A model generated the notes under the pieces. The model was given only the letters and a program-made list of their open reading frames with translations, was not told the DNA's origin and made no database searches. A stretch of DNA of 64,000 nucleotides from an uncultured Myxococcales bacterium. Its GTDB lineage: Bacteria > Myxococcota > Myxococcia > Myxococcales > Myxococcaceae. Each line of letters starts with the position of its first letter. Position 1 is the first letter of the stretch. Positions 25,023 through 32,966 of the stretch are shown here, piece after piece. The stretch covers positions 221,627 to 285,626 of the forward strand of contig CALJKW010000049.1 of the NCBI GenBank assembly GCA_937980205.1. Reading direction: 5' to 3'. Made by a program: the position numbers and the translations under genes.

Positions 25023-25673
25023 TCACCGCGTCCGAGCAACCGCCGGCGCGTGCCCCGAGAGCACCGTGCGGGTGCGGAACCGGGTATCCACGATGACGGT
25101 GTCGCTGCGGCCCTCGGTCTCGATGAGCGTCGCCATGCGCCCGCACGCGGTCTGCGAGAACACGAACCTCAAGCTCAGCGCCGAGAGCAGGAACGGCACC
25201 TTCGACGGCGCGACGCGCAGCTCCTCGAGGCGGCCATCCGACGCGCGAACCCAGGCCTCGCCGCGAGGCCGCTCGGGGTCGGGCTTGAGCGGCTCGAGCG
25301 TGACGCGCTTGAGCTCGGGCGTGGGCCCGTCGGCGAGCGCGAACTTGAACTGCGACCGCACGGCGGAATGAAACGGGCTGCGCGCCGGCTTGCGGCCCTT
25401 GGCGCCCTTGGGCTCCACCAGCAGATCCGCGAGCGGCTCGCCCTTCGCCGTGACCGACTTCTTCTCGCGCCGGGTCACCTCGATGCCGGTGAGCGTGCCG
25501 TCGTACACGCGCTCCTCGCTGCCCTTCACCGCGCCGTCCTCGGCGAGCTCCTCGACGAGGGTGACCTCGCGGTAGTCGCAGGCGCCGGCCTTCTCGCGCT
25601 TTTCGGCTTCGTCGCCGAGCGAGCGCAGCACGTCGGGCAACGCCAACTGCGCGAGCAACAACGAGACCAGCAT
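25023..25673 (-). CDS. Exported protein of unknown function
   Basis: 216 residues with a short signal MLVSLLLAQLALP. The mature part is beta-rich with conserved-looking YREVTLVEELAEDGAVKGSE and a C-terminal DTVIVDTRFRTRT. It resembles outer-membrane lipoprotein-sorting or DUF-type periplasmic proteins in size, but I recognise no family. ATG 25673 overlaps the stop of the upstream M23 peptidase by one base (TGATG), so the two are translationally coupled and may work on the cell envelope together. Confidence 0.75.
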   Translation of the reverse strand: MLVSLLLAQLALPDVLRSLGDEAEKREKAGACDYREVTLVEELAEDGAVKGSEERVYDGTLTGIEVTRREKKSVTAKGEPLADLLVEPKGAKGRKPARSPFHSAVRSQFKFALADGPTPELKRVTLEPLKPDPERPRGEAWVRASDGRLEELRVAPSKVPFLLSALSLRFVFSQTACGRMATLIETEGRSDTVIVDTRFRTRTVLSGHAPAVARTR

Positions 25674-26812
25674 CACCGCGGAGCGTGCACCAGGATCGGC
25701 TCGTCCTGCAGCTGCTTCATGTAGCTCGCGACCGCCGACGAGAAGTCGGCCTGCAGCTCGGGGGGCAGCGAGTCGGTGCGCGGGAACTTCTGCCGCAGCG
25801 GATCGACGTAGTACCCGTGGTGCTTCAGGTTGAAGTGCAGGTGCGGCCGCGTGGCGGTGCCGGTCGCGCCGGACCATCCGATGATCTGCTTCCGGTACAC
25901 GAGCGCGTCGTTCACCACCGTCTGCGCGAGCTTCGACAGGTGCAGGTAGCAGCTCTCGTACTCGTCTTCGTGCATCACGCACACGGTGTTCCCGCCGCCC
26001 GCCGTCCAGCCGGCGAACGACACGAGCCCGCTCGACACCGCGCGCACCGGAGTCCCCGACGGCATCCCGTAGTCGACGCCGTCGTGGAACCGCAGCTCGT
26101 TGAAGATCGGGTGCAGCCGGTTCCCGAACGTCGAGGAGATCGGCGCCCAGCCGACGGGGCTCTTCAAGAACGTGCGCTGCGCGCTGGTCCCATCGGCGAA
26201 GAAGTAGGCGCGCTCGCCGCTGGGGAGCTGGTACCGGAAGATCTCCATCGGAGCCCCGCGCACCGGCGCGTAGCTCGCCGCGAGCACGTCTCCGTACCGC
26301 ACGACGCGGCCGCGGTGCACCAGCGTCTCGACGAGCACCTTCGCGCGATCTCCGAGCCGCGCGTTGCGCGTCAGATCGAGCTCCCAGCCGAAGGCATCGG
26401 CGAGCGCCATCGCGATGACCGGGTCCTTGCCCGTCGACATCGCCGCCTCGTAGAGCGACGTCGAGACGTCGAGGTCGAACCGCGCGACGCGGCGCTCGAA
26501 CGAGACCTGCCGCTTCGTGGCGACGTACCGCCAGCCGTCGCGGCGCACCTGGTACTCGTCGAGGGCGCCGAGCCTCAGGTCCAGCTGCTCGACGAACCCG
26601 TCGACGCGGACGATGCGCAGCTGATGGCCGGCGCGCGCCTGCCGCACGTCGAACACGTCGTCGAGCGCGTCGATGAGCCGCATCGCGTGCGCCGGCTCGA
26701 CGTTCGCTTCGCTGAGCGCGCCCAGAATCGTCTGCCCGTGCTCGAGCCGGCGATTCGTCACCGTCACGTCGGCGGACGCGAGAGCAAGATGGAGCAGGGC
26801 GCTGACCAGCAT
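25673..26812 (-). CDS. M23-family (LytM/lysostaphin-type) metallopeptidase
   Basis: 379 residues, exported (MLVSALLHLALASADV signal). The N-terminal part has LysM/OapA-like helices (LEHGQTILGALSEANVEP). The C-terminal M23 domain (about 260-355) shows RFHDGVDYGMPSGTPVRAV (Zn ligands His and Asp), CYLHLSKLAQTVV and ATRPHLHFNLKHHG (HxH). The motif set is complete, so peptidoglycan endopeptidase activity is likely. The start is not firmly fixed: ATG 26812 begins the signal, and 26857 is also in frame. It is coupled to the downstream unknown gene. Confidence 0.9.
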   Translation of the reverse strand: MLVSALLHLALASADVTVTNRRLEHGQTILGALSEANVEPAHAMRLIDALDDVFDVRQARAGHQLRIVRVDGFVEQLDLRLGALDEYQVRRDGWRYVATKRQVSFERRVARFDLDVSTSLYEAAMSTGKDPVIAMALADAFGWELDLTRNARLGDRAKVLVETLVHRGRVVRYGDVLAASYAPVRGAPMEIFRYQLPSGERAYFFADGTSAQRTFLKSPVGWAPISSTFGNRLHPIFNELRFHDGVDYGMPSGTPVRAVSSGLVSFAGWTAGGGNTVCVMHEDEYESCYLHLSKLAQTVVNDALVYRKQIIGWSGATGTATRPHLHFNLKHHGYYVDPLRQKFPRTDSLPPELQADFSSAVASYMKQLQDEPILVHAPR

Positions 26813-26913
26813 CGAGGCAACAGCAAGTATCCCATCCCCGAGCGCCGCGCACGGCACAGTCCGGTAACACGAATGATCGAGTGTTTACGCGCGCAAAGCC
26901 GACGCGAGCCGGC

Positions 26914-27975
26914 TCAGCGCATGTAATGGCAGGTGTACCCGCCCGGGTTCTTCACCAGATAATCCTGGTGGTAGTCCTCGGCGGGCCACCACTTCGAGGC
27001 GGCCGTAATCTCCGTCACGATCGGCTTCTTCCACAGCCCGGACTTCTCGACGCGCGCCTTCACGGCCTCGGCGACCTTCTTCTGCTCTTCGTTCGTGTAG
27101 AAGATTGCCGAGCGGTACTGGGTGCCGGTGTCGTTGCCCTGCCGGTTGAGCGTGGTGGGGTCGTGCATGCGGAAGAACCACTTCTCGAGCAGGTCTTCGT
27201 AGCGGAGCTTCGACGGGTCGAAGCGGACGCGCACCGACTCGGCGTGCCCCGACTTGCTGTCGTGCGTGTCGTCGTACTTCGGATTCTCGAGGTGGCCGCC
27301 GGTGTAGCCGGCCTCGGTGTCGATGACGCCGGGGATCTTCCGCAGGATGTCTTCCATTCCCCAGAAGCAGCCGCCCGCGAGCACCGCCACTTCCACGTTG
27401 ATCGTCTGCGAGGTGTTCACCTTCGCTGCCTCCGTCTTGAACAGCTTGAGGTACTGACCGTACCCCTCGGCCTCGAGCTTGGACACGGGGATGAAGCGCA
27501 GCGACGCCGAGTTGATGCAGTACCGCATGCCTCCGCGGTCTCGCGGGCCGTCGTCGAACAGGTGCCCGAGGTGCGAGTTGCCGTCTTTGCTGCGGACCTC
27601 GACGCGCTCCATGCCGTAGGACGAGTCGCGCTTCTCGACGACGCGCTCCTTCTCGAGGGGCTTCACGAAGCTCGGCCAGCCGGTGCCCGAGTCGAACTTG
27701 TCGGTCGAGGAGAACAGCGGCTCGCCGCTGACCACGTCGACGTAGATGCCGGGCTCGTGGTTGTTCCAGTACTCGCCGGTGAAGGCCCGCTCGGTGCCGT
27801 TCTCCTGGGTGACGTGCCACTGCTGCGACGAGAGCTTCTTCTTCAGCTGATCCGTTGGGGGCTTCGTGTAGGACATGGTCCTCTCCGTAGAACCGGTCTT
27901 CTCCGCAGAACCGGTCCGCTCCGCTGCGCACGCGACTGACGAAATGAATAACGCCAAAACCAGGAGGGGTCTCAT
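26914..27975 (-). CDS. msrBA: Lipoprotein bifunctional methionine sulfoxide reductase MsrB-MsrA
   Basis: 353 residues. The lipoprotein signal MRPLLVLALFISSVACAAER precedes an MsrB domain (LFSSTDKFDSGTGWPSF; catalytic Cys in RYCINSASLRF; the usual Zn CxxC pairs are absent: SGEP and SHLG) and then an MsrA domain (catalytic Cys in AGGCFWGMED, GYTGGHLENP, GHAESVRVRFDP). It should repair oxidised methionine in exported proteins. A start at MSYTKPP would remove the signal; the lipoprotein start ATG 27975 is preferred. It is divergent from a bufferin-sigma-anti-sigma operon, with a promoter-like GTTACC-N16-CGTA just upstream. Confidence 0.92.
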   Translation of the reverse strand: MRPLLVLALFISSVACAAERTGSAEKTGSTERTMSYTKPPTDQLKKKLSSQQWHVTQENGTERAFTGEYWNNHEPGIYVDVVSGEPLFSSTDKFDSGTGWPSFVKPLEKERVVEKRDSSYGMERVEVRSKDGNSHLGHLFDDGPRDRGGMRYCINSASLRFIPVSKLEAEGYGQYLKLFKTEAAKVNTSQTINVEVAVLAGGCFWGMEDILRKIPGVIDTEAGYTGGHLENPKYDDTHDSKSGHAESVRVRFDPSKLRYEDLLEKWFFRMHDPTTLNRQGNDTGTQYRSAIFYTNEEQKKVAEAVKARVEKSGLWKKPIVTEITAASKWWPAEDYHQDYLVKNPGGYTCHYMR

Positions 27976-27984
27976 GACCGTAAG

Positions 27985-28010
27985 TACGGACGCCGGTGAA
28001 TTCCGGTAAC
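27985..28010 (-). promoter_or_regulatory. ECF-type promoter-like element toward msrBA
   Basis: Minus strand GTTACC (28010-28005), 16-bp spacer, CGTA (27988-27985). It resembles GTAACC-N16-CGAA, which I recall for the SigF/NrsF system of Caulobacter. The downstream ATG is at 27975, so the transcript would be nearly leaderless. Confidence 0.5.
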
Positions 28011-28013
28011 TGC

Positions 28014-28038
28014 GTAACCGTAAAAGCCGACCGACGTA
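28014..28038 (+). promoter_or_regulatory. ECF-type promoter-like element toward bufferin operon
   Basis: GTAACC (28014-28019), 15-bp spacer, CGTA (28035-28038), then a 23-bp leader to the ATG at 28062. It mirrors the element on the other strand. The two -35-like hexamers form an imperfect palindrome CGGTAACTGCGTAACCG. Confidence 0.55.
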
Positions 28039-28061
28039 ATCCCCCACAAGGAGAATCACAC

Positions 28062-28337
28062 ATGAAGAAGAGCACCCTCGTCGCCTCTGCCGTCGCCTCG
28101 CTGTTCGCCATGGGCGCCTACGCCGCCGACGCCAAGGGCCCCGCGAAGGACGGCAAGGCCGCCGGAAACGTGAAGTGCACCGGCGTCAACGAGTGCAAAG
28201 GCAAGGGCGCCTGTCACGGCGCCGGCAACGCCTGCGCCGGCAAGAACGAGTGCAAGGGCAAGGGCATCGAGCTTCAGTCCGAGGCCGACTGCAAGGCGAA
28301 GGGCGGCACGGTGGTCGCCGACGCGAAGAAGAAGTGA
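28062..28337 (+). CDS. BufA2-type periplasmic bufferin (copper/metal-binding peptide precursor)
   Basis: 91 residues. Signal peptide about 1-21 (MKKSTLVASAVASLFAMGAY, then A). The mature part has six Cys in the pattern KCTGVNECKGKGACHGAGNA, then CAGKNEC and ADCKAKGG. This matches the small Cys-rich bufferin family (BUF_6/12Cys, BufA2), whose Cys can be modified to thiooxazoles by a DUF692 (MNIO) enzyme to bind copper. No DUF692 or DUF2063 partner lies beside it, so any modifying enzyme must be elsewhere. AAGGAG precedes the ATG by 8 bp. First gene of an operon with an ECF sigma and an NrsF-like protein. Confidence 0.85.
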   Translation: MKKSTLVASAVASLFAMGAYAADAKGPAKDGKAAGNVKCTGVNECKGKGACHGAGNACAGKNECKGKGIELQSEADCKAKGGTVVADAKKK

Positions 28338-28354
28338 GCTAAGAGGGGCTCGCT

Positions 28355-28897
28355 TTGAGCCCTTCCGGCGAAGAGAGCGACGAGGCGCTCATGCTCCGGT
28401 TCTGCGACGGGGACAGCAAGGCCTTCGACGCCCTCTTCGCGCGTCACGCCGCGCAGGTGCGTGCGTACCTGCACCGCGTGAGCGGCAGCGGCGCGGCCGC
28501 CGACGACCTCACCCAGGCGACGTTCCTGTCCGTGGTGAAGGCGCGCGGCCGCTTCGTGCGCGGCGCGACGTTCAAGCCGTGGCTCTACGCCATCGCCACG
28601 AACGCCGCGCGCGACCTGCACCGGCGCAGGCGCGGTGAAGAGCTGTCCGCCGAGCCGACGACGACCGAGGTGGTCGAGCCCACGGTGAAGGACGCCGGCC
28701 TCGAGAAGAGCGTGCGCGACGCGCTGGTGCAGCTGCCCGAGGCCTGGCGCAGCGCCATCGTCATGCACCGCTTCGAGGGCATGTCGTTCGCCGAGATCGC
28801 CGACGCGCTCGGCGTCAGCGAGGGCGCCGTGAAGGTCCGCGCCCACCGTGGGTACGAGCGCCTGCGCGAGCTGCTCAAAGGAGTGTGGAGCCCATGA
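28355..28897 (+). CDS. ECF RNA polymerase sigma factor (sigma-70 family, ECF)
   Basis: 180 residues. Region 2 is FDALFARHAAQVRAYLHRV followed by DDLTQATFLSVVKARGRF and WLYAIATNAARDLHRRRR. Region 4 is LPEAWRSAIVMHRFEGMSFA followed by IADALGVSEGAVKVRAHRGY. The start is TTG 28355 with AAGAGGGG 6 bp upstream. It lies 17 bp after the bufferin gene and overlaps the membrane anti-sigma candidate by 4 bp (ATGA). Expected to be released by the anti-sigma under metal or oxidative stress and to transcribe its own operon and msrBA. Confidence 0.9.
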   Translation: MSPSGEESDEALMLRFCDGDSKAFDALFARHAAQVRAYLHRVSGSGAAADDLTQATFLSVVKARGRFVRGATFKPWLYAIATNAARDLHRRRRGEELSAEPTTTEVVEPTVKDAGLEKSVRDALVQLPEAWRSAIVMHRFEGMSFAEIADALGVSEGAVKVRAHRGYERLRELLKGVWSP

Positions 28898-29598
28898 GCT
28901 GCCCGCGACTCTTCGAGCCCGTCGACGCCGCGCACCTCCTGACCTGCGCCGAGTGCCGGGCCGTGCGCGACGCGCTGTCGGCGCCGGCCCCCGCCGTCGA
29001 CGTCGAGCGGCTCAAAGGCCCGGCGCTCTCCGAGCTGCAGCGCGTGCCCCGCGCGCGTCCCTGGTGGCTCGCCGCCGGCGGGCTGCTGCTCGCGTGCGCC
29101 GCGGTGGCGGGGCTCGGCGTCGTGCTGCTCGCTCCCAACACGGTGCAGCACGTCTCGATGACCCTGAGGCAGGCGAGCTCCGCGGCGTGGGCCGTCGCGA
29201 TGCTCGCCGGCGCCGTCCTCGCCGTTCGGCCCGGAGGCCGCTCGTCGCGCGTCGCGCTGCTGCTCGGCGTCGGCGCCTGCTTCGCGCTCACGCTCGCCGC
29301 CGCCTCGGGCCACGACCCCGGAGTCGGTGGCGTCGGCTGCGCCATCATCGAGTGGGCCTTCGCGTTCCTGCCGCTCGGCCTCGCGATGCTCGTGCTCACC
29401 GGCTTCTCGTTCGAGGCCACGCGCGCGCTCTGCGCGGGAGTCGCCGCCACCAGCGCCGGCATGCTCGCGGTGCACCTGCACTGCCCGAACGGCACGCTGT
29501 GGCACCAGGGCATGTTCCACCTCGTGCCCATCGCCGCCCTCGCCCTCGTCACGCTGGCGGTGCGGCGCATGCTGCCGAGCCGAAGCCACGCGCCTTGA
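28894..29598 (+). CDS. NrsF-like (DUF1109) membrane anti-sigma factor
   Basis: 234 residues. An N-terminal segment with HLLTCAEC (HxxxCxxC, zinc-anti-sigma-like) is followed by six membrane helices. Cys residues sit near the extracytoplasmic loops: GGVGCAIIEW and VHLHCPNGTLWHQGMFHLVP. The latter matches the DUF1109 Cys-Pro signature; in Caulobacter NrsF the loop Cys are needed to sense metals. ATG 28894 overlaps the sigma stop and has AAAGGAG upstream. The Zn-like N-terminus is unusual for NrsF and may be a fused or variant sigma-binding part. Confidence 0.75.
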   Translation: MSCPRLFEPVDAAHLLTCAECRAVRDALSAPAPAVDVERLKGPALSELQRVPRARPWWLAAGGLLLACAAVAGLGVVLLAPNTVQHVSMTLRQASSAAWAVAMLAGAVLAVRPGGRSSRVALLLGVGACFALTLAAASGHDPGVGGVGCAIIEWAFAFLPLGLAMLVLTGFSFEATRALCAGVAATSAGMLAVHLHCPNGTLWHQGMFHLVPIAALALVTLAVRRMLPSRSHAP

Positions 29599-29604
29599 AG
29601 CAGG

Positions 29605-31761
29605 TCAGCGCTTCTTCCGCGCCTTCGCCGCGATGACCTGCGGCGGAGTCACCTTCGCGTACTTCAAGTCCACCTCGAGCGACTTCTTGTTGATGGTCGC
29701 CTGCACCTCGGCCGTCGCGAGGCCGCACTCGCAGTCGAGCACCACGCGCGCGACCTCGCCCTTCGGCTCGACCTCGAGGAACACCTCGAAGAAGACGGCC
29801 GCGTTCTCGGTGCGCTCGATCTTCGCGCCCTCCGGGTGCGACGCGCTCGCGATGAACAGGTTCTGCTTCTGAATCGAGAGCCGCGTCGGCGTCGCGCGCA
29901 GCCGCAGCAGCTTCTTCTTCCCTTCGACGACCCACTTCGCCTGCGTGTCGAGCGCGGCGGGCACGTTCAGGTGGCACTTCGGCATCGCGATGCGCGTCGA
30001 CGGCGCCGGCGCGCCTGCGACGTTGATGAGGCCGCCGGTAGAAGAGGCGAGCGCGCTCTCACCGCTCGTCCCGCCGGAGCCCGAGCCGGAAGACGAGGAC
30101 GGCGAGGGCGCCACGCTGGTGAACTTGCGGCTGCCGTCGTCGGGGGGCACGTACGGCGCCGTCTCCTTGGGCGGCGGGGGAGCGACGTAGCCGGGCGGCG
30201 GTTTGATCTTCTCTGCGGCCCGCGGCCCGACGCCCTCGTCGGTCTGCCGCCGCGCCAGCACCATGCCGACGCAGAGCAGCACGAAGCCGACGGCGAGCAC
30301 CAGCATGTCGCGCACGCGCGGCGGCCGCACGGCGCGGTGGGCGCCGCTGCCCGCGGCCGGCATGATCTTGGTCGAGTCCAGCGGGTCGTCTTTCCACTCG
30401 AGGACGGCCGTCGACTCGCGCCAGGCCTCGACCGGTCGCTGGCCCTTCTCCGTCGCGTCGGGGTTCACCGGCGGAGGCTCGACGTTCGCGAGCATCGACA
30501 GCGGCACGAGCGGCGCGTGCGCTTGAGGCGGAGGAGGGTCCGTGCGCACCGTCGGGTCGTGCACCGGCGGCGGAGGCGGCTTGAGCGGCGCGACGCCGTC
30601 GAGCAGGGGCGCCTTCGCGGGGCTCGGCCGCGGCACCACGCCCTCGCCGTTCGTGTGCCCGCCGAGCGGCACCTGGGTGCGCGCCGCGCTCGGCCGCGGG
30701 AGAGACAGCGGAGTCAGCGCGCCGGTCAACACGCGCGCTTCGGCCGGGAAGTCGGCGTGCCGCGTCTTCGGGTCGTCGGTCGAGGTCGCGTCGGGGTCGG
30801 TGATGACCGACGGCTCGTCCGGCGGCGGCATGCGCGGATCCGGATCCGTGATCTTCGAAGCGCTGGGGACCGTGTTCACCGTCTGCGGCGTCTCGGGCTC
30901 GTCGCGGACCCAGAGCAGCCCGCTGTTCGGAGCCGGCTCGAGGGGCGGCGGAGCGTTCACCGTCGGCGGGTCGGGCGGGGCTTCGCGCACCCACAGCAGC
31001 CGGTTCGGGTCGTTGTGCACCGCCGGGTCCGGCACCACGTTCACCGTCGGAGCGGTCTGCGCCTCGGCCCGCGCCTTCAAGATGCGGTTCGGGTCGTTGT
31101 GCACCGCGAGGTCGGGCACGACGTTCACCGTCGGCGCGCGCTGCGACTCTTCCCGCGCGCGCACGATGCGCATCGGATCGTTGAGCAGCGCGGGGTCTGG
31201 CTCGACGTGCACCGTCGGAGACCGCGACGGCTCTTCCCAGGGAACCTCCGACCGGGGCGGCGGCGCAGCGAGGACGGGCGCCGGATCCTGACCGGGGTCG
31301 GTCCTCGCTTCGGAGCGCGCGCGCACGATGCGCTGCGGGTCGTTGTGCAGCGCCGGGTCGGGGACGACGTTGACGGTGGGCGCGCCCTGGCCGGGGTCGG
31401 TGCGGACCTCGGCGGGCGGCGGAGCGGCGACGCGGTGCGGAGCATTGTGCAGCGCCGGATCCGGAGAGACCGCGTGGGTCGGCGCGTCGGGGTCCGGCAG
31501 CGGCTGCGTGATGACGTTGTGCTTGTGGGGGACCAGCGCCTGCGGGAGCACGTTCTTCGTCGGGTCGGACTCGCTCGCGGTGCTCGGCCGCACGACGCGG
31601 CGCGGGTCGTTCACCAGGCCGGCGTCGGGAGAGACGTTCTGCGTGGACTCGGACTCGGACGCGGACTCGGGCTCGTCGAAGTCGAGCAGCGGCCGGCCAT
31701 TGGGAGCGGTGGGATCAGATGATCCCTCATCCCGCGGTCCCCGCTTGCCGGTCGGATCCAC
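29605..31761 (-). CDS. Single-pass protein with PDPAxHNDPxRI repeats, unknown function
   Basis: 718 residues. The N-terminal half is Pro/Asp-rich and built on a degenerate 20-27-residue repeat (residues 40-300), for example TVNVVPDPALHNDPQRIVRA, VHVEPDPALLNDPMRIVRAR, VNVVPDLAVHNDPNRILKAR and VNVVPDPAVHNDPNRLLWVR. A further linker is followed by one TM segment (about 484-503), a Pro/Ser/Gly spacer, and a C-terminal beta-rich domain (590-718) with DCECGLATAEVQATINKK. The start is taken as GTG 31761, 32 bp after the lipoprotein gene; no clear ribosome site. No known family. Scaffold or envelope-signalling role is only a guess. Confidence 0.72.
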   Translation of the reverse strand: MDPTGKRGPRDEGSSDPTAPNGRPLLDFDEPESASESESTQNVSPDAGLVNDPRRVVRPSTASESDPTKNVLPQALVPHKHNVITQPLPDPDAPTHAVSPDPALHNAPHRVAAPPPAEVRTDPGQGAPTVNVVPDPALHNDPQRIVRARSEARTDPGQDPAPVLAAPPPRSEVPWEEPSRSPTVHVEPDPALLNDPMRIVRAREESQRAPTVNVVPDLAVHNDPNRILKARAEAQTAPTVNVVPDPAVHNDPNRLLWVREAPPDPPTVNAPPPLEPAPNSGLLWVRDEPETPQTVNTVPSASKITDPDPRMPPPDEPSVITDPDATSTDDPKTRHADFPAEARVLTGALTPLSLPRPSAARTQVPLGGHTNGEGVVPRPSPAKAPLLDGVAPLKPPPPPVHDPTVRTDPPPPQAHAPLVPLSMLANVEPPPVNPDATEKGQRPVEAWRESTAVLEWKDDPLDSTKIMPAAGSGAHRAVRPPRVRDMLVLAVGFVLLCVGMVLARRQTDEGVGPRAAEKIKPPPGYVAPPPPKETAPYVPPDDGSRKFTSVAPSPSSSSGSGSGGTSGESALASSTGGLINVAGAPAPSTRIAMPKCHLNVPAALDTQAKWVVEGKKKLLRLRATPTRLSIQKQNLFIASASHPEGAKIERTENAAVFFEVFLEVEPKGEVARVVLDCECGLATAEVQATINKKSLEVDLKYAKVTPPQVIAAKARKKR
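30862..31644 (-). repeat. Degenerate coding repeat: about eight PDPAxHNDPxRI-type units
   Basis: Codes residues 40-300 of the protein at 29605-31761. Units share [T-V]-N-V-x-P-D-x-A-x-x-N-D-P-x-R-[IVL]-[VL] and are joined by variable Pro/Glu-rich linkers. Divergence between units points to old amplification rather than slippage. Confidence 0.75.
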
Positions 31762-31793
31762 GGCGGCGGAGTCTACCGCAGCCGCGGGTGGCC

Positions 31794-32942
31794 TTACCGG
31801 GGGTACACCGTCACCTTGGTCGAGGCCGCGTCCGTGAAGAGCAGCCTGGTGCCATCCGACGTCACTGCGCCCGACCCGAACTCCTCGTCGAGGTGCTCGA
31901 GGCGCAGCCCGCCATCGTGCATCGACGCGATGAGCTTGAACGTGAGCGGGACGAGCCCGAACCGGAGGAACGGCGCGTCCGGATCGGTGGTGCCGGGATC
32001 CGCATGCGAAGACGTGACGCCGTCCAATCCGACGAACGTGATGGGGCCGCCAGGGACGTGGCTCCACAGCCCCGCAGGTTCGACGTTCTCGTTCCAAAAG
32101 CCGCCGAAGCACTGCTGGCCACCGTCGGCTCGCACGGGGTTGAGGCAGCCGCCGCCCCACCACGCTCCGGCGTCGGGCGTCATCGCTCCAAACTGGTCGA
32201 GCACCGGCGCGGGCAGAGCGAGCGGGGTACCGACGAGCTCGCCTCCGTCGATGTCGATGCGCCAGGCGCCTCCGTCCCCGTCGGCGGCAAAGAGCTCGGT
32301 CGGCGTCGCTGCGAGCGGCGTCCAGCTGTACCGCGCCAGGCGATGGGTGATTGCCCAGCCCGCATCGGTGTCGGCCCACCGTTCCAGCTCGGTAGCCGTC
32401 TGGCTCCAGAAAACGCTGCCCGCAGACACGACTTTGCCGGGTGTCCTCTGCGTGACTCGCCCTCCCTCGATGATCCCCACGCCGCTGGAGATCTGGCAGA
32501 GCAGGGCGCCCGACGACAGCAGGTCGTAGCAGCGGCCCACGCGCTCCATGAGCGGGAGCTCCGCGAGCTTCACCCGGTCGCTCTTGAACGCGCGGTAGAT
32601 GCCGCCCTGCACGAGCGAGAGGTTCGGCTGAAAGCGCACCGCGAAGTGGAAGGGGCCGGCCTCCGTCGGGGTGAAGCGCAGCACCGCGAACGACGGGTCG
32701 TCGTCGGCGATGCTCACCTCGGAGGGCACGATCTCGTTGTCGATGTCGAGCACCGTCGCCTGGACGGTCGGTCGCTGCGTGAGGCACACCTCGGAGTTGC
32801 CGGTGCGGATGCGCGCCTCGTACGGCTCACCGGGCGTGTAGAAGGGAATCGGGTCCTGCGTCCCGCCCACGACGCGAATGGGGCAGTCCCTTCCCCGGCA
32901 GGCCGAGAGAAGCACCGCCACTGCAAGAACCCGCCGAAGCAT
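31794..32942 (-). CDS. Predicted lipoprotein, beta-rich, unknown function
   Basis: 382 residues. MLRRVLAVAVLLSACRGRDC gives a lipobox LSAC. The N-terminal part (about 20-110) looks Ig-like (LRFTPTEAGPFHFAVRFQPN). The rest resembles a seven-bladed readout with Trp/Asp-containing strands (ERWADTDAGWAITHRLA, FAADGDGGAWRIDIDGG, VTSDGTRLLFTDAASTKVTV). No enzyme motif is seen. It is 32 bp upstream of the repeat protein gene on the same strand, so probably an operon, and is divergent from the GH15 gene by 24 bp. Confidence 0.78.
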   Translation of the reverse strand: MLRRVLAVAVLLSACRGRDCPIRVVGGTQDPIPFYTPGEPYEARIRTGNSEVCLTQRPTVQATVLDIDNEIVPSEVSIADDDPSFAVLRFTPTEAGPFHFAVRFQPNLSLVQGGIYRAFKSDRVKLAELPLMERVGRCYDLLSSGALLCQISSGVGIIEGGRVTQRTPGKVVSAGSVFWSQTATELERWADTDAGWAITHRLARYSWTPLAATPTELFAADGDGGAWRIDIDGGELVGTPLALPAPVLDQFGAMTPDAGAWWGGGCLNPVRADGGQQCFGGFWNENVEPAGLWSHVPGGPITFVGLDGVTSSHADPGTTDPDAPFLRFGLVPLTFKLIASMHDGGLRLEHLDEEFGSGAVTSDGTRLLFTDAASTKVTVYPR

Positions 32943-32966
32943 CCGCAGCGCACTATAAGAGGGTCC

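Noticed and set aside
29836..31722. Long plus-strand open frame opposite the PDPAxHNDP protein
   Set aside because: Arg/Val-rich antisense shadow with no ribosome site or domain; the minus-strand protein has the meaningful repeats, TM and Cys pattern. The same logic removes dozens of long Arg/Ala/Pro-rich frames in this GC-rich window.
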